64,000 nucleotides of DNA from Anadara kagoshimensis (lineage: Eukaryota > Mollusca > Bivalvia > Arcoida > Arcidae): positions 19,871,424-19,935,423 of the forward strand of contig CM037870.1 of assembly GCA_021292105.1 (NCBI GenBank). Direction: 5' to 3'. Of this stretch, positions 57,046 through 64,000 are shown piece after piece. Made by a program: the position numbers and the translations under genes. The notes below the pieces were generated by a model, which saw only the letters and a list, made by a program, of their open reading frames with translations, was not told the origin of the DNA and made no database searches. How positions within the stretch are numbered: the stretch's first letter is position 1; the number at the start of each line of letters is the position of its first letter.

Positions 57046-57257
57046 TACTAGTACTACAATACAACTGGAGGTGATTACCGACTTATCTAACATTAAGATA
57101 ATAAGGTGTTTTCCACTTGACTATCGATAAAACTTGCCAGTGTCTTGGAAATCATCGATCAGAGCGTTAGTATTTTATCCACACCAATGGTCTTGTATTC
57201 TTGATATCATTCATTAGTACATGTTGCGTATTTCTCAATACTACATTTCATTTCAAG

Positions 57258-57324
57258 GCGCACACCTTGCATGGACAAGATTGCATTTTTGGATTAGATG
57301 ATTTTTCTCCTTCAAAGAATCCAG
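57258..57324 (+). CDS. Candidate exon c (67 nt) of the unrecognised gene
   Basis: The acceptor is catttcatttcAAG (AG at 57256-57257) and the donor is CCAG|GTAAGA (57325). In phase 0 it reads AHTLHGQDCIFGLDDF, then SPSKNP, plus one base, with no stop, and continues the frame of exons a and b. The combined product so far is about 45 residues with a basic N terminus and a GLDDF/SPSKN segment. I do not recognise the family. Any next exon must start in phase 1 and was not found before 64000, so the gene would run off the window. The 66-aa ORF at 57201 overlaps in the same frame but reads through the donor. Confidence 0.5.
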
Positions 57325-58049
57325 GTAAGAACAAATTACGACTTATAGTTTTCATAATTTTATTTTTATTTTTTCGCAATTTAGAATTCAAACGCAAATA
57401 AGTTTATCTTATCATTTAGGGATATAAGGTTTGTGCTATTTTATTTAAAACAAAAATATGTCTTTAGTCTTATCATCTATTGAATTTAAAGTGAAACATA
57501 GCATTATTAAACGTTACAGAAATACCTGAATATCGTTGCAATTCATAAAAACGAAAACTTTTTAATTTAAATACTTTTGTTAAAATTCTGTTAATTCACA
57601 TCCTCCTTAACTTTAACTAGATTTTTCAAGTAGGAACAAAGCTACGGATTTCAAAACTCTTGCACAACCAGTGCATCAATTTAATAAAATTATGCTTCGC
57701 TATTGCAACTCCAACTTCTTTATACCTGTTTCTATTAATTTTAATAGATTTTCTTAAGTACATATTCCTGAAACAGTTCATTACATCATGCATAATATAA
57801 TAAATATTTTAGCTATTTTTATTGTTTTTTTGATATCTTGAATTTTGATGAAAATTATTTTAAAACATTAAATGCATGAGGATGTTACATTTTTTTCTAC
57901 CTCCCCCGAATAATTGCGTCGGAAAATAATACTTTAATACGGTCGACCAGTGCATCAAATTATGTATACGCGAAATAATAACGAAGATTATATTCAATAA
58001 AGAATGAAAATAGTCTGTGCAATTTTATCTTGCGTCTACAGTTTTTCAT
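57325..58049. other. AT-rich sequence, no feature recognised
   Basis: No recognisable feature downstream of exon c. Confidence 0.5.
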
Positions 58050-58324
58050 ACGAAGCCCAGCGACAAGCCAGTAACCTTGGATATTTTATCAACAATATAT
58101 AATAGAATATACAATCTCGGCACAATCTGAAACGAAACTAGATGATTCAATTTCATGTTCCTATGTAACAGAATCTATTCAGTTTTCATTAACTTTTATG
58201 GTATTCATACTGAGTTCAAGTTCAACGTCTTCTAAAAACCTCGTCATTTGCCAGAAAATTAAAATCATGCTCATATCATTGTAATAACTTTTTGGAACAT
58301 TTTCTAAATAGACAATCCTTTTTG

Positions 58325-58645
58325 TTATACATAGCCACTATGAAAATTCAGTTGGTAGAGTGCTAGTTCCGTATGTGGCTGATGGGGGTTCGAAACCCGT
58401 CCGGGTCTGACCAAGAAATGAAAATAAGAAGCGACTGCTCTTTCGCTAAACAATCGGCATTTAAAAAAGGAGTCATGGGGTCCTTCGAAAGTGACCATAT
58501 ACCTAGTCGCAATTTGCATGGTATGCTTGAGAACCGCCTCTGTATATTGCCATAACCGCAATGTTACGGTTCAAGTTTATGTTATTTAACCTTAAATTTG
58601 TGACGTTTTGATATCAGTGAATTATTTTGCACGTAAAACCCAGTC
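58325..58645 (+). mobile_element. S1-related tRNA-derived SINE, degenerate
   Basis: A-box-like attcagttggtagagtgcta (58347) and B-box-like GGGGGTTCGAAACCC (58385) are followed by ctttcgctaaacaatcggca, then tttaaaaaaggagtcatggg. The body corresponds to the 13566 SINE (tttcgccaagcactcggcat), and the 3' end is acccagtcaatcc. It interrupts the tandem array. Plus and minus ORFs over it are artefacts. Confidence 0.72.
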
Positions 58646-61600
58646 AATCCATGAATCTGTTATTTAATATTGTACTAGTCTTATATAGCTTACATCAGAC
58701 ACTGAAGCAGTATATCAAGTTAGAAACAGAGAAAGCATTGACAATAAATTGACTTCTGATGTAAACTTACAAAAGTCCAATATGACACTTACTTATATTT
58801 ACGGAGAGTATAGTAAAGCATACAAAGCGAAATGAAGAAACATGAATGTCGAGGAAATTAACATACAATATGAAACCTCAGAATAAATGACATTGATTTG
58901 TTTCGTTTTTTTACCATTTAAGTTATATATACATGTTTCGAGTACTCGTGTATCTGTTTAATTTATATAAATCATTTCGTCGTATCGTATCTGCAGCATA
59001 ATTCTTGTAATCAATTCGAGTGGGTATTTTCTTTTTTTTTCGAAGACGGCAAGAATCAAACTCTATACGTTGGCTTTATGAGGTTGTAGTAATAACGAAA
59101 ATGATTATTCAAGATAATAAAAAGGGCGTTGTTTTAAATGACGATAAAGTTTTAATACATGCACTAGATTCAAAATCGAACGACAAGCAGTAACCTTGAT
59201 CTTTATATCTGCAATATATATTATAGCCAATATATAATAGGATATACTATCTCAGCACAATATAAAACAATGCAAGATGATTAAATTTCATGATCTTATA
59301 TAACTGAGGCGGTTACATTAAGTTTTCTGGTATCAATGTTGAAGTCAAGTTCAGTGTCATCTTGAAATCTGCGTCATTGGTAAAAAAGAAAGTAGTTCAA
59401 ACGTATAATTAATTTTTCGTATATGTATTTTTACAACCATTCAGTCTGATACACAAAATTAAAACAGATTTGTATAACTTAATATAGACGATAAAACTGA
59501 TTTATCTAGTTGAACAAAAAGAGAAATATTGGCGATAATGTGCCTACCCTAGTAAACTTCTTAACGGACACTCATTAATATTTTATGAAAATTACAATGT
59601 AAACCGGGAAATGAAGAAACTTGAATACGTGGGTGAAACTCAACCCCGAGATATAATATAAGGAATCATAACAAATAATGCCTTGTTGTTTTTTCCTTGA
59701 CATTTTACAGGTTTTTTACACTATTTGAGTACATATATGTCTGTTACAATAATATATTATGTTTGATCGAAATCAGAGGTCTTTTGTAACATAATTCCAG
59801 TATTTAAACTTTGTGTTTCTGAACACAGCATTATCTTTTGTTGGCTATAAGAATCAAAACCCTTCGTTGACATTATAATTCATTAACCTTCAGTGATAAA
59901 TGCTTAACGGAAAGTACCATGTAAACCTGGAAATGAAGAAACACGAAAACGTCGATGTAACTTAAACCCAAAACATTAGTATTCACAACAAATGATATAT
60001 AAGTATTCTGATTTGTTTTATTTTTCCTTGATGTATTACCATTCTTATGTGTATATATACTGTTTTCAGTACACATCTATCTGTTACAATGATATACATT
60101 GAACTACAACATGATTCTAGCAATAAAACCGTGTTTCTGAACAAGCATTATATTTTGCTGTCTATAGTAATCAAAAACCTTCATTGACATTAAAATTCAT
60201 ATACCGGCAGTGATAAATGTTTAACGGAAAGTACAGTGTAAACATGGAAATGAAGAAACACATATACGTTGATGAAAATTAAACCCAATAAATAATATAA
60301 GGAATCACATCAGAGGATGTAACTATGCTGCTTCATTTTATTTTTCCTGACATTTTACTGTTCTCAGGTATAAACGCTTTTTGGGTACACATATATCTGT
60401 TACAATAATATATTGTGTCTTATCAAAATGAGAGGTCTTTCGTAGCTGCAACATGATCCAGTTATTAAACTGTGTGTTTCTGAACACAGCATTGTCTTTT
60501 GGTGTATGTAAGAACAAAAGCCAACCTTGACATTATAATTTCATAAACCTGCAGTAATAAATATTTAACCAATTCCGGACCTGTAACATGATTCTGATAA
60601 TTAAACCGTGTGTTTCTGAGACATAGCATTATATTTTGTTGCCGGTAAGAATCAAAGTCTTACCTTGACATTTTTATTTTATAACCTGGATAATAACCAG
60701 GACGGTATTTCATTATAATAAAAACAATCTTTTAACAAATTAAATTGAACAAAGGAAAGCAAAAAAGTAACGTTTCTAGTTACATCTTCAATATTAAATA
60801 GGATATATTATCTCAAACCAATTTGGAATAAGGAGATTCAATTTCATGATTCTATGTAACTTTGAAATTCTCAGTTCCATTAATAATATGATATCAATGC
60901 TAAGTTCAAGTTCAAAGTCTTCTTCAAACTGCGTCATTGGCAGAAAAGGAAACTAGTTTAAACGTATAGACCATTATAGTTTAATTTTTGTTTATTGTAT
61001 ATTTGCATAGTTACAGTGTTGTAAAATTAACACTGGTATTATATGTAATATGTCAAGTTAGACAAATAGAGAAGCATTGGTGATGTGTCTGCAGAAGTAA
61101 ACTTAGTCTAATTTGATTAGACACTAATAACTAGTATATAAAAAGAACAACGTAAACCGGAAAATAAAGAAACACGAAGTTGAGCAAGCTTAAAACAATA
61201 TATAGACTAACATTACAAGAATCACAATAAATGGTATGACTATGTTGATTCGTCAACATTGTTTGTGGTGTTGTATGATTCTTAGGTATATACACATGTG
61301 TTGATCACACATGTATCTGTTAAAATAATATATTGCCTTTAATCGAAACGTAAGATCTTCTGGAGTTGCTTCGTGATTCAAGTAATTAAGATTGATGTTT
61401 TCGAACAAAGCAATAACTTTTCTTAGAGTCGGTAAGAATAAAACTCTCAACCTTAGTTTCAGAATGGTGTATACTTGCAATAATAACAAATATGGTATTT
61501 TATTATTATAAAATGGAATGTTTTAGCTTACATAAATTTTGAAGTAAATAAACTACAAAACTAAACCATACAAGCCGTTTTATAAATACATAGTCCCACT

Positions 61601-61844
61601 TCCAAAATAAATACCGTTTCTTCAAAATGTCACAAATTTATTAATTTCCGAAAAATTTGACTGAATTGGATTTCAAATGCAGGAAAGTGAACAATAACAT
61701 TGTTTTAGAATGGTTATTCCTATTTTGAGTAAAATATTTATTATAACATTTATCCGAATTGTATCAAAACTCTAATTAATATGTTTATGAGGTTTTTATC
61801 CGGATTTTCACGGCCCTTTTTAAAATGTAACAAATGACATAATT

Positions 61845-62045
61845 TAAGTGTCGGCTCATGGATCACAGCACCTCTTAGCACCTAGGTTTGAATCTAACTC
61901 TGGGGTGATCCGAGTGTAAGAAAGTTTGTCAGCTGGCTTACGAAAGGTCAGTGATTCTATCCGGACTCTCCGATTTCCTCCACCATTCTAGAACTAAACG
62001 CTTTGATATTATTGAAAGAGTCTTGACCGTGACGTAAAACATCCT
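61845..62045 (+). mobile_element. tRNA-derived SINE S2, copy 2
   Basis: B-box-like aggtttgaatct (61883) is followed by gctggcttacgaaaggtcag, tgattctatccggactctcc, gatttcctcc and gagtcttgaccgtgacgtaa, then aacat. It aligns block by block with 47042-47260. Confidence 0.68.
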
Positions 62046-62437
62046 TGCTCCACCCCACTTTTAGAGAAAAAGCTAAATACGGGTTTAAGAGCAAAGACCA
62101 TCTTTCGAGCCAAAATCTACAAATTTTTGTACAAGGGTTTGTAAATCGTACAGTTATACATCAATACAATGATATATATACAATTGGTCTTTTTGTATGC
62201 AAAATTATACCCGTCTTGTATATCTTTCAGCAGACATAGAAATTGATATATCAAGTTTAAAAAATAGAGAAAACATTGGTGATAATTAGTCTCCAGAAGT
62301 AAAAAAGTGTAATTTGACACTCGTTGCGGAATTGACAAGAATCGAAATCCCGACGTTGGCATTATAATTGGTTTGGTATATTTTATTGTAGTCGCATAAA
62401 TTAAACGAATTGATAAAAAGAAACATAAACCAGTTTA

Positions 62438-62620
62438 ATTTCACAGCACTAGACGACCGTTTCGCATCAGTAGTGCTTGTACAAAAAATTTTCCAAAATA
62501 TATCTTACCAAATTGGACCAACATTGTGGAGTAATTTTTGTACATATGTTGAAAAGATATCAAAAGGACCAAAATAAATTTTACAACACTTAGATAATAA
62601 AATGATGATAATACGTTAAA
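62438..62620 (+). repeat. Repeat B copy 4, rearranged
   Basis: Contains ttcacagcactagacgaccg, then gcatcagtagtgcttgtaca, then a partly duplicated middle (tttccaaaatatatcttacc, then ttgaaaagatatcaaaagga), then ccaaaataaattttacaaca. The orientation is the same as the other copies. Confidence 0.7.
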
Positions 62621-62851
62621 CCCTGTAACATAACAAAAAAGTGACAACAAGCCTGTCATAAACGTTTTAGAAATAAAAATAGACAAGTACCTGAACTAAA
62701 AAATGAGCTCATGATTAAGTGTCACAAAAATATAGGTCAAGATCTTTATCGTCTATATTTCCGGTTTGATTTGAGATGTTCAAAAACTACTTCCGGAATA
62801 GTCAGTTGGCAAGAAGAGGATTTTTAAACGACATCATAAAGTGCCATTAAA
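62621..62851 (+). promoter_or_regulatory. Possible promoter region with two TTCCGG motifs
   Basis: ATTTCCGGTTT (62758) and ACTTCCGGAAT (62790) lie 60-95 bp upstream of the ATG at 62852. ETS-type CTTCCGG sites are common near animal transcription starts. TTCCGG also occurs elsewhere in this window, for example at 63500, so this is weak evidence. Confidence 0.2.
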
Positions 62852-62908
62852 ATGGCAACCGGATCACGAACCTTTTACGGAACTGACAAATACCAATTGA
62901 ATAAGAAA
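62852..62908 (+). CDS. Possible first coding exon or ORF fragment, unrecognised
   Basis: ATG in good context (attaaaATGGC). The 19 codons before a weak donor-like AAA|GTAGTG (62909) read MATGSRTFYGTDKYQLNKK. If not spliced, the frame runs on through repeat A sequence to 63037, which would make the tail repeat-derived. Composition before the repeat is less AT-biased than its surroundings. No family is recognised. A chance ORF is equally plausible. Confidence 0.2.
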
Positions 62909-62916
62909 GTAGTGAA

Positions 62917-63018
62917 ATCAAAAACAAACATACTAATCCATGTCCGAATCAAAGCAAAAACTTTGGCACTGACAAGTCAGGTTAGACAAGTGACCTTCCA
63001 CCAGGGAAGTAAGGCCGA
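62917..63018 (-). repeat. Repeat A 3' copy, minus strand, truncated
   Basis: From atcaaaaacaaacatactaa through catgtccgaatcaaagcaaa, gacaagtcaggttagacaag, then tgaccttccaccagggaagt, then aaggccg. Truncated inside hairpin 1. Little divergence from the consensus suggests a fairly young insertion, placed directly after the 62852 ORF. Confidence 0.85.
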
Positions 63019-63429
63019 AAAAGAAATATCGTTGTAACATGCAAACTCTTGTTTAACTATAAGCATGCGTTATAAGTCATATCTGTTTGATTTTCAAAGT
63101 TGTGAATATTTGCTTATTAATTTCAAGACTGACAAACTTCCTGGAATAGAACATAACTCTGTCTTGAAGTCTTAAGTAATAAAACAGAAATCATCCTTTT
63201 AACAGACTAGTAAATTTGTAATATCCGTGTGTTAAAATCTCATGTAGGATTTTAAACGTATCATTAATGTATCTTAACATTCAGTTGTCACGCTTTCTAA
63301 ACGTACATAATCTGCTACATTAAAGCCGTATAAATGCTAGTTCCAATCTCAATAACAATATATTCCAGACGTTCATTAACCAAACACGTTGTTGAAGAGG
63401 ACGATATGTTTCTCAAATTGTGGAAGTGA
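63019..63429. other. AT-rich sequence, no feature recognised
   Basis: No recognisable feature. Confidence 0.5.
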
Positions 63430-63570
63430 AACAAATAGTTCCGAAAAGATAAAGTGCAAAATGCCCCGACATCTTTATTTCTAAAATGGTGGTAGTCAGT
63501 GCAAGAGTTCCGGAAATTTAAAGTGCGAAATGCTCCGACGTCGTTTTGCTATAAATTTATTGAAACCTTA
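63430..63570. repeat. Direct duplication, about 64-bp period
   Basis: The text agttccgaaaagataaagtg, then caaaatgccccgac recurs as agttccggaaatttaaagtg, then cgaaatgctccgac. Confidence 0.75.
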
Positions 63571-63627
63571 ATGGAATCCAAACGTTAAGGTCCAGTCCCT
63601 TCTAAAGATCCTTATAGAATATGTAAT

Positions 63628-63662
63628 ACAATACAGTAAGACCGGGTGTCTCGGAAAGCAAA
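63628..63662 (-). repeat. Repeat A core fragment
   Basis: The text cagtaagaccgggtgtctcg, then gaaag matches the reversed family core (agtgaggccgggtgctccgg). Only this short part is present. Confidence 0.45.
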
Positions 63663-64000
63663 ATCGAAAGTGACAGATGAAAAACTTAAAAAAAGTTGGT
63701 ATAGACCATTTGCCAGTTCCATGAAAGATTCAATGCCCGGTACGATTTTTTCTGGTTCTCTATGGCGTCACAAGAGAAAACCCCGTGTTTGACAAGCAGT
63801 TATTATTGAAGTAGGTTTTGTCTGGTCTGCCGCTTACGACAAAGATCATGTGACCGGCCCCACAGGAAAATTGGGAAATCCAATATTGATAATACTGAGA
63901 ATGCATTACAATTGAACTGAAGCACATTTGTGTTAATCTTTTGATTAAATTAATCAAGCTTAAAAAAACTGAGGTTTGTCCTTTGATGTTCATGAGATAT
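63663..64000. other. Window end, no feature recognised
   Basis: A 77-aa minus ORF (63760-63993) has no motif. Nothing else is recognised. Confidence 0.45.

Larger units (their letters stand above)
53652..57257 (+). other. Putative 3.6-kb intron between exons b and c
   Basis: Bounded by GTAAGC at 53652 and AAG at 57255-57257. It contains two tandem arrays and an inverted repeat A pair. Intron status is inferred from the exon candidates. Confidence 0.35.
58050..62420. repeat. Large degenerate tandem array, about 1.1-1.5 kb units with sub-repeats
   Basis: Markers: tatataatagaatatacaat, then ctcggcacaat (58097), with counterparts at 59231 and 60790; and (c/g)gtcatt(t/g)(g)ccagaaaa at 58242, 59372 and 60933. 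Sub-repeats of about 320-340 bp recur at about 59820, 60138, 60482, 60620 and 61400 (gaacacagcattatcttttg, gaatcaaaacccttcgttga, cagtgataaatgcttaacgg). Elements of the unit also reach 62240-62400. Divergence between units is high. Two SINEs are inserted (58325 and 61845). Confidence 0.78.

Overview
The window looks like part of an animal genome, most likely a bivalve or another lophotrochozoan. It is very AT-rich, has no long open reading frames, and is crowded with short interspersed elements, MITEs, decayed mariner transposons and degenerate tandem arrays. Small exon candidates carry GT-AG splice signals and are separated by kilobases. The taxonomic guess rests on tRNA-derived SINEs and a 'cttaccc(t)tccggagcac' repeat of a style I associate with mollusc genomes. 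It is an inference, not a database result. No bacterial genes, CRISPR arrays, intact RNA genes or intact protein-coding transposons are visible.

Coding content: the best gene candidate is a plus-strand chain of three tiny exons. Exon a (19243-19307) has an acceptor, a good start context and a perfect AAG|GTAAGT donor. Exon b (53616-53651) is a 36-nt microexon. Exon c (57258-57324) is 67 nt. All three stay open in one frame across introns of about 34 kb and 3.6 kb. The product is not recognised. A second possible first coding exon lies at 62852-62908. Most of the window would then be intron or intergenic DNA.

Repeats dominate. 'Repeat A' (about 395 bp full length, about 28 copies or fragments, both strands, constant 3' end, variable 5' truncation, two small hairpins, two E-boxes) occurs from 1.9 kb to 63.7 kb, densest at 23-32 kb. 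A 1.1-1.2 kb tandem array at 2.4-5.5 kb carries a reversed repeat A core in its unit. 'Repeat B' has four good copies in one orientation, and 'repeat C' has three copies with a conserved GC-containing core. Several tRNA-headed SINE families occur (13.6, 17.6, 37.6, 46.0, 47.1, 49.2, 51.1, 58.3 and 61.9 kb).

DNA transposons: a nearly full-length mariner (40935-42205) has matching terminal inverted repeats and a transposase broken by stops and frameshifts. A second, heavily decayed mariner end lies at 50083-50312. MITEs with TA-type ends fall into a pogo/Tigger-like group (24.6, 25.6, 32.2, 43.9 kb) and an M1 family (39.0, 46.7, 48.3 kb). One M1 copy sits inside one arm of a local duplication (47.3-49.1 kb), so the other arm serves as an approximate empty site.

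Tandem arrays: a 29-bp CCAAT-containing array (34203-34475), a roughly 170-bp array at 34.8-35.6 kb carrying its own MITE, a triplication at 52.4-53.0 kb, and three consecutive arrays flanking the last exons (54.0-56.0, 56.1-57.05 and 58.05-62.4 kb).
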